Positions 1-10,642 of a stretch of DNA of 60,000 nt are shown here, piece by piece; position 1 is the first letter of the stretch, and each line of letters begins with the position of its first letter. The notes below the pieces were generated by a model. The model saw nothing but the letters and a program-made list of their open reading frames with translations. It did not search any database and was not told the DNA's origin. The stretch is from Apostichopus japonicus (lineage: Eukaryota; Echinodermata; Holothuroidea; Aspidochirotida; Stichopodidae). The translations under genes and the position numbers were made by a program. The DNA is taken from NCBI RefSeq assembly GCF_037975245.1, contig NC_092563.1:8591001-8651000 (forward strand), written 5' to 3'.

Positions 1-745
1 TGAAAATGGTGGTATATTATGTATGATGAAGGTGGTATATGGTGGATCATGATGGTGTCATAAGCAGGATGAAGAAGGTGGTGTAGGGTGGATCAAGAAT
101 TAAGATGGTATAGGGTGGATCAAGAAGGTTGTTTAGGTGGATAAAGAAGGTGGTATAGGGTGGATCAAGAAAGTTGTATAACGTTAATCAAGAAATCGGC
201 GTAAGGTGGATCAAGAGGGTGATATAGAGTGGATCAAGAACGTGATATTAGGTGGATAAAAAAGGTTGTAAAGTGTGGATCAAAAAGGTGGTGTAGGGTG
301 GATCAAGAAGTTGGTATAACGTGGATCAATAGGACGGCGTAGGATGGATCAAGAGGGTGATATAGAGTGGATCTAGAAGGTGGTATATGGTGGATCAAGA
401 AGATTATATAGTGTTGATCAAAAAGTTTGTATATGGTTGATCAAAAAGGTGGTATAGGGTAAATATTAAAGGTGGTATAGGATGGATCAAGATGGTGGTG
501 TAGGTGGATCAAGAAGGTGATAAAGAGTGGATCATGAACCTGAGAAAGGGTGGATCAATAAGGTTGTAAAGTGTGGACCAAAAATATGTTGTACGGTGGA
601 TCAACAAGGTCATATAGGTGGATCAAGAAGGTGTTGTAGGGTGGATCAATAAGGTGGTATAGGGTGGATCAACAAGGTGGTATAGGTGGATCAAGAAAGT
701 AGTGAACGGTGGATCGAAAAGGAGGTATAGGGTAGGTCTAGAAGG
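1..745 (+). repeat. 23-bp minisatellite, copy A
   Basis: Degenerate tandem units of about 23 bp, of the form AAGGTGGTATAGGGTGGATC plus AAG, run from the window edge to about 745. Units vary by substitutions and small indels. The right edge passes into non-repetitive sequence near GGTGCAGGTGTCG. No coding signal is seen. Confidence 0.9.
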
Positions 746-1190
746 TGCAGGTGTCGAAGAATACATTATGCATTGTGCACAAGGCGGTCTGGGTTATCAT
801 GTACCGATTCAGTGATCCAACGTCGGCTCTAGGTCACCATAAACGTTGAGCACTTGGCGCCTCGTACGAAACTAGAACCTTTTGCGATCAAGAGGAAACT
901 GCAACCTTCGGCTCCTCAAAGAGTCGGTATCTTCGACACCTCTGACAAATCGTAGCACCGGTTCCGGGCCAGTAAATCGGAACCTGCCAAAATGACAGAA
1001 AATTACTATTAGAACCATTGTCTCGTTGGAGACGATCTTTTACCGAAGTGATCGAGAGCTATTTGCGGCCTCACCCGTCCCTTGGAAATTACTCATAATA
1101 TTTAACATAATATATTAAATATTGCAATACTCATCTTTACATCATAAAAAAAATAGAATGTTAAATTTATAACATGAAATCGGCTTTATG
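746..1190. other. Non-repetitive spacer, copy A
   Basis: This stretch is shared with copy B (about 47830-48281). I see no coding frame, RNA gene or element signature in it. Confidence 0.5.
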
Positions 1191-1527
1191 TACCTCTTTG
1201 TTATTGCTGTCATATTTACGGTTTTCTTATAGACAGAAACGTGAGAAGACTGGTTAACTGTATTCAAACTTGTTACCATAAACACAATGCAGGTTGATAA
1301 AGCGTGGACGGTAATCACAGTGGTGGTTCCCCAGAAAATTTTGTTCTGTCCCTTTCGTTTTCCTTCTACATGTCCAGAACAAAAGTCATTGCAAGCTTCT
1401 GGTAAGAAATGGTGGTGAGGGAATATTGTAGCTAACCCCCGTTGAACCCGTCTTTATTAGGTTGGTTTTATATTAGCCATTTTTTATCAGTTGCTAAGCA
1501 ATGATTCTCTCTTATGGTTTAAATGGA
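1191..1527 (+). repeat. 335-bp dispersed module, occurrence A1
   Basis: About 335 bp beginning TACCTCTTTGTTATTGCTG and ending near CTTATGGTTTAAATGGA. It recurs at 7002-7334, 48282-48618 and 55826-56158. Flanking sequence differs between the first and second occurrence within a block, so this is a dispersed or previously duplicated unit. Inside it, TTTTCTTATAG looks like a splice acceptor and CTG|GTAAGA like a donor 169-170 bp later; both are kept in all four occurrences. Confidence 0.8.
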
Positions 1528-1722
1528 GGTATGAATGAAGGTATGAATGTGTATTTGTGGGTGGGTGTTATGGGTGTATGCGTGCATGTGCGTGAATGTA
1601 CCTCTGTGCGTGTGTATTTGGCAATTGCTCGTAATCGCTCTAACTTCAGAAGGATAACTGGGGTACATTTCATATTTGGTAGGTAGGTTCCCTGTAGGAA
1701 GAACTGGTTTGGGATTGTTGTT

Positions 1723-2100
1723 GGTATTAGTCAAAGGTCCTCTGAGGTCTGCACGGTCAAAGTCTGAAAACATTATTCACACAATATCTCAAGAAGTAGA
1801 AGTTGCAGGACGTTCAAACTTGGTGTGTAGATTACCGTTAGTCAGTAGACGATCTGTAATGCTTTTTTTCAATGAATTTCAAAGGTCATTTGAGGTCAAC
1901 AGAGGGAAAAAGTGTGAAAGTCTTGTAAACATGATATCTCAAGGAATGTAGCCTACTCAGTTCTGATATTTGGCATGTGGATTCCCTGTATTTAGTTCAG
2001 TGAACCATGTTGTTTGTGCTGGAGGTCAAAGGTCAGATGTGGTCAACAGAGGGCAATATGTGAAATTATCAAAAGTGCTCTCCAGAACTAGAACATGAAA
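1723..2100 (+). repeat. AGGTCA-rich tandem repeat, copy A
   Basis: Two to three diverged units of roughly 130-150 bp, each with an AGGTCA pair near GAGGTC and a later phrase of the type CATGATATCTCAAG. A direct repeat with 4-bp spacer (DR4) of AGGTCA sits at 1883-1898 and one with 1-bp spacer (DR1) at 2023-2035. The same family occurs in copy B (48815-49200) and, reversed, at 37190-37620. Confidence 0.7.
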
Positions 2101-2104
2101 TAAG

Positions 2105-3014
<910 letters not shown>

Positions 3015-3800
3015 TGTATCCATGTTATTGTACTCGTACTCATGGTGTTCTACTGATGGTGTTGTACTCCTACCCATGGTGTTGTATTGTATCCTTGCGT
3101 CGTATCTGTACTCAAGGTGTTTTACTTTGCACTCGTGGTGTTGTAATCGCACTCGTGGTGTTGTAACAGACTCACGGTTATGTACTAGTACTCTCGGTGT
3201 TGTACTCATACTCATGTTGTTGTATTGTATCCTTGCGTCGTACTTGTACTCAAGGTGTTGTACTTTGCACTCGTGGTGTTGTACTCGCACTCGTGGTGTT
3301 GTAACAGACTCATATTGTTATACCCGTACACATGATGTTGTACTCGTACTCGTGGTGTTGTATTCATACCCATGGTGTTGTACTCGTTTTAATGGTGTCG
3401 TATTCATGGTGCTATACTCGATTTCGTGGTTTTATACTCGTACTCATGGTGTTGTACCCGTACTCAGGGTATTGTATTCGCACTCTTGGGTTGTACTCGT
3501 GGTGTTGTACTCGTACTCGTGGTGTCTTACTAGTGGTTTTGTACTCACACTCATGGTGTTGTACTCGTATTCCTGCTGTTGTACCCGTACTCATTGTATT
3601 GTATTCGCACTCATGGTGTTGTACTCGAGATGTTGTACTCGTACTCGTGGTGTTGTACTCGCACTCGTAGTGTTGTACTCGCACTCGTGGTGTTGTACTC
3701 GTACTCATTTTGTTGTACTCGCACTCATGGTGTAGTACTCGCACTCATGGTACAGTACTAGTACTCACGATGTTGTACTCATGGCTCTGTTGTAGTACAC
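3015..3800 (+). repeat. 20-bp minisatellite, copy A
   Basis: Tandem units of 20 bp with consensus TTGTACTCGCACTCGTGGTG. Because 20 is not a multiple of three, each frame cycles through the same three peptides, which gives long open frames of YSYSWCC/TRTRGVV type on both strands. These are not genes. The distal 600 bp differ from copy B (about 49830-50615) at only a few positions. Confidence 0.95.
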
Positions 3801-4124
3801 GTTCTACAAGTCTTTGAAATTAACATTGGATATGTTCTCGTTCTTTCGTTCTTTAGGTGACCCAGCCCGAACTATCCAGAGATCACTCCTGATACGGTAT
3901 TAAATACATATTTCCTCTCAGTGACCTGTCTAGGCGAGTTATTGCCCCAGTGAACGCATCTGTCACTCAACGTTTGATATTACAGTTCTCCAAAATTACA
4001 AATTTAAACCTTACATTGTCAAATTAATATACAAGAGTTCCGTTAAGTTAGTTTATCCACCAGTGATAACGCATAAAATAAAACTGTTAGCAAACTGCTT
4101 ATCCACTAGAGAGCCTGTGTAAGA

Positions 4125-4410
4125 GAATGTGTAAAAGTAAGTTGGCCTTTTCGATACTAGCCTTCTTCAAAGGCTAAATGACAAGTAACAGTAACAGAAG
4201 GGACGAAAACACACAAAATACAGACAGGTTAATGAGCATGGTGAACACAAAGAGATAGATGTAAGAGGATAAGTAGACAAGGGATGGAGAGAAGAAAGAA
4301 AGAAAGAAACCAACAGGGGAAGAGGAGAGGTGGGAGATAAACAGTGGAGGAACAAAGAGAATATTAATGGAAGGGGGTAGGGAATAAACTGGAGAAGGAC
4401 AAAGACAGAA
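4125..4410 (-). repeat. Inverted terminal copy (pLTR-like) of the PLE, copy A
   Basis: Reverse complement of the PLE 3' region. On the minus strand it contains GAAGAAGGCTAGTATCGAAA followed closely by ACTTACTTTTACAC, the junction also found at the PLE right end (about 6298-6320) and, more diverged, at 29550-29620. Confidence 0.75.
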
Positions 4411-4599
4411 GCTCAGAAAATTGATGCAGAAATCCCAGCGCTATTATTTCCATCTATGCATCTACAGGTTCTACTCTCTCTCCCTCATTATTCCCTCAGG
4501 TCTATAGGTTACACACCAACCAGCACTAGGGGCACTCCCTCCAGGACTCCAGAGAAAGAGTGGAACTGAGTCTTACACAGCACCTCAATCCCTCTCGTT

Positions 4600-5999
4600 A
4601 ACATCCTCACCAAACACTGCCAATCATCCTTAGATAGCCTCAACGATGATATCCTGAGGCTGAACCTTAATTACAGTCATGCTGCACCGATGACGAATGG
4701 ACTCAGTACACTAACAAAATTAACTATTGTTTATCTCAGCAGAACATTGAACTCACAGAAAGAAGAAATAAGAAAATGATTGACCTTCAGAAAAGACGCA
4801 AACGTACCGCTTGCAACCGTTTTAGAAGGCCCCAGACTCCACCTGAGTCTGAACCACCATCCTCAACTGCAGCTGTTAACTTATCTTCTTCTACTCTCAC
4901 CAGTGCAGACCTTAGGCTTCTCTCCAAAGGACTCAACTTATGTCTAGCCTTGAAGAACGCATGCTCAGTACAGCTCCCTGCCGTCCTCTTCTCTGGTGGC
5001 GCTACATTGATGACATCTTCTTCGTTTGGACCAGTGATGAGGATAGCCTACTCACGTTTATCAATCACATCAATTCTTTCCACAGCACCATCAAATTCAC
5101 CTCTGATTACTCTCACCAACAGGTTAACTTTCTCGATGTGATTGTTCGCAAGGAACACGGTTCTCTCTCTACAGACTTATACACCAAGCCCACAGACACA
5201 CACCAGTATCTCCATTCTTCAAGCTGCCATCCGCGTCACTGCAAGTCTGGAATTGCCTACAGTCAAGCACTTCGTCTACGTCGCATTTGCTTTAACAATT
5301 CCTCTTTCATTCGCCATACAGATGCTTATGAAAAACACCTTACTGCCAGGGGTCATAGTGCCAGAAGGGTGCGTGAAGCCATTCAGAGAGTCCGCCCCCT
5401 TTCCAGATCATCTACTTTGGAAGTGAAGGACAAAAAGGGACGAGACAACAAGCTCCCCCTGGTTGTTACTTTCCACCCAAATCTTCCTCCTCTTCAGCAA
5501 ATCACCCCTAACAACCACAAAATTCTCCTCACATCAGAAAGACTCCAATCAGCCGTCCCTGAAAAAAACCCACCATCGCCTACAGACGACCACGCAACCT
5601 ACGAGACCTTCTTGTGCGTGCTGCTGTTCCACCTCTAACTTCTAACCCTACACCCAATCAGCATGGTACTTTCAAATGTGATCGTACTTTGAGATACATC
5701 ATCTGCAGCCACCACATTGTTGAATCCAATTCCATCACCAGCCACAGCATGCAACTCACACACAAGACTAAGGGTCAAATCACTTGCACAACCACTTATT
5801 TTATATATCTGATCTCTTGTAGAGTTTGCAGCATTCAGTAAGTTGGCGAAACCAAAACCACCCTCAAGAAGCGATTCATAGGTCACAGATCTACAGTCAA
5901 CACTATGAAGACTGAGACCCCAGTTGGAAAACACTTGAACCTTCCCAACCATACCATGAACGACATGTCCCTACATGGGATTGAATCCTAGGTAGCCGT
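4600..5999 (+). pseudogene. PLE RT/GIY-YIG open frame, broken, copy A
   Basis: Four pieces are visible. About 4600-4830 encodes a charged N-terminal segment (NIELTERRNKKMIDLQ). About 4870-4935 gives the PLE-typical TLTSADLRLLSKGLN. The frame then jumps directly to LEERMLSTAPC and the RT motif C box YIDD at 5003-5014, so the N-terminal RT motifs (the bulk of the fingers and palm) are deleted. The C-terminal part runs to about 5900 and includes the YLISCRVC and VGETKTTLKKRF endonuclease signature. The codon before VGET, where GIY-YIG has Tyr, is a TAA stop. A two-base A insertion near 5566 breaks the frame relative to copy B. The element cannot make an active enzyme. Confidence 0.85.
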
Positions 6000-6342
6000 C
6001 CTGACCTAGTACGAATCAGCAGAGAGGATGTAGATGCAACGCCTTCGCACCATTCAACCCCATGGGCTCAACATTCAGGAAGGACGTGACTGCCCCCCTC
6101 CTTCTCCCCCTGTCCCCCCCCCCCATCACTCCTCTTCTCATAGCTCTCTTCCACCCTTTTTTCCTCCACACCTTTGTGTCTTTGTCCTTCTCCAGTTTAT
6201 TCCCTACCCCCTTCCCTTAATCCTCTCTTTGTCCCTCCACTGTTTATCTCCCATCTCCGCTCTTCCCCTGTTGGTTTCTTTCTTTCTTCGTCAGGCCAAC
6301 TTACTTTTACACAGTTTTATTCTTCACCTACAAGTTTTCCAG

Positions 6343-6452
6343 GTGGTAAACTGTACCGATACTACACTCTGCAACAATTCAGAAGTTATGAAGAAATGTC
6401 ACTCTCTGAGGGTCATCTATCTACATTTATATCGACCGATTTTAATTGTGGG
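6343..6452 (+). other. Exon-like segment right of the PLE, copy A
   Basis: The segment follows CAAGTTTTCCAG (acceptor-like) and ends before GTGAGG (donor-like). It is open in two frames. One gives GKLYRYYTLQQF, the other VVNCTDTTLC. The phase of the first frame matches the end of the transcobalamin-like exon found only in copy B (51007-51128), which suggests the PLE landed in an intron of that gene. Copy A has one extra G before the donor compared with copy B, shifting the phase. It could also be chance splice-like sequence. Confidence 0.35.
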
Positions 6453-6459
6453 GTGAGGA

Positions 6460-7001
6460 GAGTGGTGGGAGGGGGGGTAAACGGCATTACCACTCAATGT
6501 GGTTTCTATGTTAAGTGGGAAAAAACAAACAATAGCCGCGACCGGTTTTTCAATTAAAATGGGTTCATTTTTCAGATGTTCTTATGACGTAATCATTATT
6601 TCAAAAATTTCCATAGTTTTGGTGTTTTGCTAAAACACAAATAAGGATGAACTGAACGAATTTGACCCATACAAATCGGTACAACAAAATCGAGAAAATG
6701 AGAAAAAGGGAAATCTTTGCCGAAATGAAATTGTTCGTAATTTTGCTGACACAGTTTCAAGTGTGTGTTTTAGTAGGCGATGTACCGATTTCTCTTAAGA
6801 ATGAATAATTGGTAGTTTGAAGCAGTGACAAGCTTTCTTGGAAGTTTAATTAACACAACCAACAACAACAATGTCAATGCATAAATCATATAATTATCTA
6901 TCTGTAATAAGAGGTGTTTGTGGGTTTTCTGATACGATGGTCTGTTTGGGGTGACATTGGGTGTTGCAAGATTGACCCTTTTTGTCTTAATTACTTTCAT
7001 T
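6460..7001. other. Spacer, copy A
   Basis: AT-rich, shared with copy B (about 55285-55825). No coding or RNA signal seen. Confidence 0.5.
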
Positions 7002-7334
7002 TACCTGTTTGTTATTGCTGTTATATTAACGGTTTTCTTATAGACAGAAACCACCAAAGACCGGTTAACTGTATACAAACTTGTTACCAAAAACACAATA
7101 CAGGTTGATCAAGCGTGGACGGTAATCACAGTGGTGGTTCCCCATAAAATTTTGTTCTGTCCCTTTTGTTTTCCTTCTACATGCCCAGAACAAAAGTCAT
7201 TGCAAGCTTCTGGTAAGAAATGGTGGTGAGGGAATATTGTAGCAAACCCTCGTTGAAGCCGTGTTTTAAGGTTCGTTCATAATAACCATTTCCATCAGTT
7301 GCTAAGCAACGGTGCTCCCTTATGGTTCAATGGA
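7002..7334 (+). repeat. 335-bp dispersed module, occurrence A2
   Basis: Second occurrence of the module at 1191-1527. The acceptor-like TTTTCTTATAG ends at 7043 and the donor GTAAGA starts at 7213, leaving a 169-bp exon-like interval. One frame is open throughout here (for example KLVTKNTIQVDQAWTV); the A1 occurrence has an early TGA in that frame. Confidence 0.8.
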
Positions 7335-8012
7335 TAAGCTGATAATGTAGTCTGAGGAAAGAGAAAAGGAGAGGTATTGCTAAATGGTATAGTCCGGCTT
7401 TCGAGATATTAAGCTTTCAAAACTATGCTAAATATCTGGAATGCTCTTTTAGGCTGACTTAATGCAAAATAAGGCCCTACATGTTACATTTAATTTATTT
7501 TAAATCAAATCACTAAAGAATTTAAAAACTAAAACGTGTTCTTTTAACATAATAAAAACAGCAAAGCATGGATGACCTTTCCTCTATATTGGAATGCATT
7601 ATACTATGTTATTTGAGGTTACAAATGTCTTTGGCCTGTATATTTTGTATATTGCATTTTGTGATGAATCTGAGCAGGGACTCCCTGATCCGAGGAACTG
7701 ACCTACACTTGTGTATTATACTATATAATCCAGTCACTTTAATTGATGAACTTCAGATGTTTAAAAGGTCATTTCTCCAAAATTAAAAGTTCGTTAGATT
7801 AACAACATGAACTGATCGAAGTGGTTTTTAATGGTCTACAACATAGGGCATAAAGTCACCATTTTTTGGTATTATTCACGACATAAATCAACGTATAAGA
7901 GTATTCAGTGCTTGAGACAACTTCATGCCTTGCTTTGGAATAATCAGCAACTACCAGACTAAACAAGTGTAATAAAGTTGTCAAACATTTCATTTTCTCC
8001 CGTAGTGTCATC
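7335..8012. other. Spacer, copy A
   Basis: AT-rich, shared with copy B (about 56159-56835). No recognisable coding content; the short open frame near 7568 has no family signature. Confidence 0.5.
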
Positions 8013-8165
8013 TTGTTCAACGGAGAAATCTGTCAAAATGGTGAGTATATTTTCTTGAGAAAACTGAAGAACCTCAGAGTGGATAAAACAATCATGACCT
8101 TATTCTATAATTCCCTCATTCAAAGTGATTTTATGTATTACATAATGTATTACTTTGCCAATGTT
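8013..8165 (+). pseudogene. LINE reverse-transcriptase fragment (plus strand), copy A
   Basis: A short frame reads FLRKLKNLRVDKTIMTLFYN, matching the region after the RT catalytic core of CR1/L2/RTE-like LINEs (typical phrasing LRKL..F.VD..I...FY.S.I.S). It ends at the tail of an opposite-strand LINE at about 8168, so it was interrupted by that insertion. The fragment is far too short to be functional. Confidence 0.6.
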
Positions 8166-8167
8166 AC

Positions 8168-9175
8168 TTTATTTTATTTATTTATTTCAACTTTATTTTA
8201 AGAGGGTAGCTCGTTTAGCAATAGCTAATCTTCCACGAGGCCCTCTAATAAGACATACAATAATATAAAATGTATGACAATTTAAGCAGTCATAAATACA
8301 TAAATACTGCTTAATAAAATAGTTAAAACGTGTACAGAGTAAAGAAAATTAAGAAAGTTGGTAAAAATAAAGTGAAGTAGACCTTAACAAAATCAGATAC
8401 TAGGCGTTTAAAATGGTTAAGATTTTTAGCTGATTTTACTCTTTGATCTAGTTTGTTCCAGTCTTTTGCGGCAATGCATGGAACACGGTTATTATAAAAA
8501 CTAGTGTGTCCGCCTGTAATGTGCAGGTTTCTTGCAGTAGAGGATCTTAAATTGTGATTATGAATGTTTGTAACTATGAATGAACTCTTTGCTTTTATCA
8601 GTGCCAACGCGAATTTATCAAAGGAAAGAAAAAGTAGGAAAAAACTAACAAATGCATTGCCATATTGACTGACATTTCCTTTTGGCAGAAGAGCCAAAAA
8701 CACGTACACAAAAGATATAACGTACTTGTTGGTCACCATAGAAATTTACACCCAGAAGCCACATCGCACCTGCTGACAACAGTACGCCTTTCAGTGTTTT
8801 GAAGGACACTCGCGCCTTCCTGATACACCCAAAACAACCCTATTATCAATGCCAACGCGAATTTAGCAAAGGAAAAGAAAACGAAAGAAAAAACTAACAA
8901 ATAAATTGCCATATTAACTATTGACTGACTGACATTTCCTTTTGGCAGAAGAGCCAAAAAACACGTAAACAGCAGATATAACGTACTTGTTTGTGACAAT
9001 AGAAATTTACACCCAAAAGCCACATCGCACCTGCTGACAACAATACGCTTTGCAGTGTTTTGAAAGTCACTCGCGCCATCTTGATACACCCAAAACAATG
9101 ACTAGTGCAAATTGTGCCTACGTTACAGCAGGGAGCCGGCAACCTTTGGCCGCGCGAAAAACTTTTTACTGGCAC
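8168..9175 (-). mobile_element. Truncated/rearranged LINE, minus strand, copy A
   Basis: On the minus strand the segment ends in a (TAAA)n tail (plus-strand TTTA run at 8168-8192), as in CR1/L2-type LINEs. Just upstream it encodes HNHNLRSSTARNLHI, then KDWNKLDQRVKSAKNLNHFK at about 8580-8400, the usual extreme C-terminus of such LINE ORF2 proteins. Upstream of that there is no RT. Instead there are two tandem 250-bp units (8597-9100) and a GC-richer 5' segment to about 9175. The likely structure is a LINE 5' region joined to a 3' end by deletion. Confidence 0.65.
8597..9100 (-). repeat. Two tandem ~250-bp units, copy A
   Basis: Unit 1 (about 8597-8846) and unit 2 (about 8847-9100) both run from TATCA(A/G)TGCCAACGCGAATT to CTGATACACCCAAAACAA, with small indels. 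Both carry CATTTCCTTTTGGCAGAAGA in the middle. They may be promoter monomers of the LINE described at 8168-9175. Confidence 0.8.
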
Positions 9176-9690
9176 CGGAATTTTGCAAAACTCAATTGAA
9201 AAGCAAAAAATGAATTAACATGGAACCATATAGCCACCTTAGACAAATGCTCAGTGAATGATATACACTGCAATACACTGCAAGGTCATGTTGAGGTTTA
9301 ACGTTCTCTTCAACATTTTTATGGCAATTTAAGTTTACAATACTGATTCCTTAGAAAGATCTTCACAATAATTGCTGCCTTTTTTAACTGAAACGTATAT
9401 CACAGTAATGAAACAACAAAGATGCCGTTATTGCTGTGTATATGTTGATAATGCAGGTGTTAGGATGCAGGTGCTTTGGATAGAACTTCCCAAAATATTT
9501 TCCCCTGTACTTTCTTTTTATTGTCATTATATGTATCAGATTGTACAAGTGGAAACAGGTATATATACATACTTGCTACATAATATTCAAGATGGAGGAA
9601 GAAATTGATAACCTCTCTAAAAATCCAATTCCCCCACCCATCCCCAACCCAACCACACCATAGCCCCTTTCCCCACCCCAATAAACGTCA
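9176..9690. other. Spacer, copy A
   Basis: AT-rich sequence shared with copy B (about 57965-58480), with a C-rich run (CCCCCACCCATCCCC) near 9630. No gene seen. Confidence 0.5.
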
Positions 9691-9696
9691 TAGGTG

Positions 9697-10031
9697 TTTT
9701 TTTAAATATATCGCTTGGCATGATTGACCAGCTGTTTGTAATTGTTCACAATGTGCATGTCTTTATTGAAGAATATTAAAGTTACAATGCAAATAGGCAC
9801 CGTCATAGATGTGGGCCTACAAACGTGTGTTGCAGTATTCTTAGCAGTCTGTCACAGTACATTGTTGTCTACTTTGTTCAAAGGCAGCAATTATAGGTTT
9901 TCTTTTTAAATATATCAATTTGCAATGATTGACCAGCTGTTTGTAATTGTTCACAATGTGCATTTCTTTATTGAAGAATATTAAAAATACAATGCAAATA
10001 GGCACCGTCATTGTTGTCTACTTTGTTCAGT
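9697..10031 (+). repeat. Imperfect tandem duplication, copy A
   Basis: The run TTGACCAGCTGTTTGTAATT through CAAATAGGCACCGTCAT occurs at about 9723-9806 and again at about 9929-10012, each preceded by TTTTTAAATATATC and followed by ATTGTTGTCTACTTTGTTCA. The second unit lacks about 66 bp. Confidence 0.85.
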
Positions 10032-10134
10032 TAAAAGCCGCATTTTAATTTCTTGGCACCTTGAAAACGTCGTTAACCATGCAGCATGCTTTCGTATAGA
10101 TAACCACTGTTAAGTGTTACTATGCCACAGCAGT

Positions 10135-10317
10135 ATTTATAGGAAGCGCGTATCACGTAACATTGCTAGCTTAGCTTCATAACATGCTGTTCGTACAACT
10201 TATGACGAATCATAGAAAAGATGAGAACGCACGTTGTCGTCGTCGGTGTGCATACGGTTAGGTAGGCTATTATGGCGGGCCATCAGTCTCAAATCGTAGG
10301 GAATCGAATTATACCGA
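10135..10317. other. Unique sequence after duplication edge
   Basis: Single-copy sequence between the end of copy A and the TCGACATATACC minisatellite. Nothing recognisable. Confidence 0.5.
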
Positions 10318-10642
10318 TTTATATCAACATATACTAATTTCCTTCGACTTATACCAGTTTCTAGCAGCTTAAATTGACTTCTACCGATTTAAATCGACAT
10401 ATACCAGTTTAATTCTACATATCATCGATTTAAATCGACATATACCAGTTTAATTCGACATATCATCGATTCAAATCGACATATACCAATTTAAATCGAT
10501 GATAAGTAAATCAAATCGGTATATGTCAATTTAAATCGACATATACCAGTTTAAATCGATGATATGTCGAATTAAATCTGTAAATGTCAATTTAAATCGA
10601 CATATACCAATTTAATTCGACTTAAACCAGTTTAATCGACAT
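10318..10642 (+). repeat. Palindromic ~20-bp minisatellite, left part
   Basis: Units of about 20 bp, TTTAAATCGACATATACCAG, occur in direct and inverted orientation (for example AAATCGATGATATGTCGAAT), so hairpins are possible. The array continues at 17543-17700 beyond the BEL/Pao element. The last five bases, GACAT at 10638-10642, are one side of that element's target-site duplication. Confidence 0.85.

Larger units (their letters stand above)
4073..6325 (+). mobile_element. Penelope-like element (PLE), internally deleted, copy A
   Basis: A Penelope-like retroelement, recognised by the order N-terminal charged region, RT fragment with YIDD box, then a GIY-YIG-type endonuclease C-terminus. The left end (4125-4410) is an inverted copy of the right end (about 6175-6310): the phrase TCTCCAGTTTATTCCCTACC reads rightward near 6190 and in reverse complement near 4380. 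PLEs are known for such inverted terminal copies. The right terminal copy lacks about 140 bp present in the left one. Copy B holds the same element, so it inserted and decayed before the block duplicated. Confidence 0.85.

Noticed and set aside
1-745. CRISPR-like array
   Set aside because: Units are contiguous and diverged, with no unique spacers, in an animal-type genome; it is a minisatellite.
3022-3735. 237-codon open frame (and counterparts at 50028-50549)
   Set aside because: It lies wholly in a 20-bp minisatellite; all frames cycle the same short peptides on both strands.
4145-4180. Hammerhead ribozyme in the PLE terminal repeat
   Set aside because: PLE termini are known to carry them, but the CTGATGA core is not present here; only the GAAA-like part is seen.
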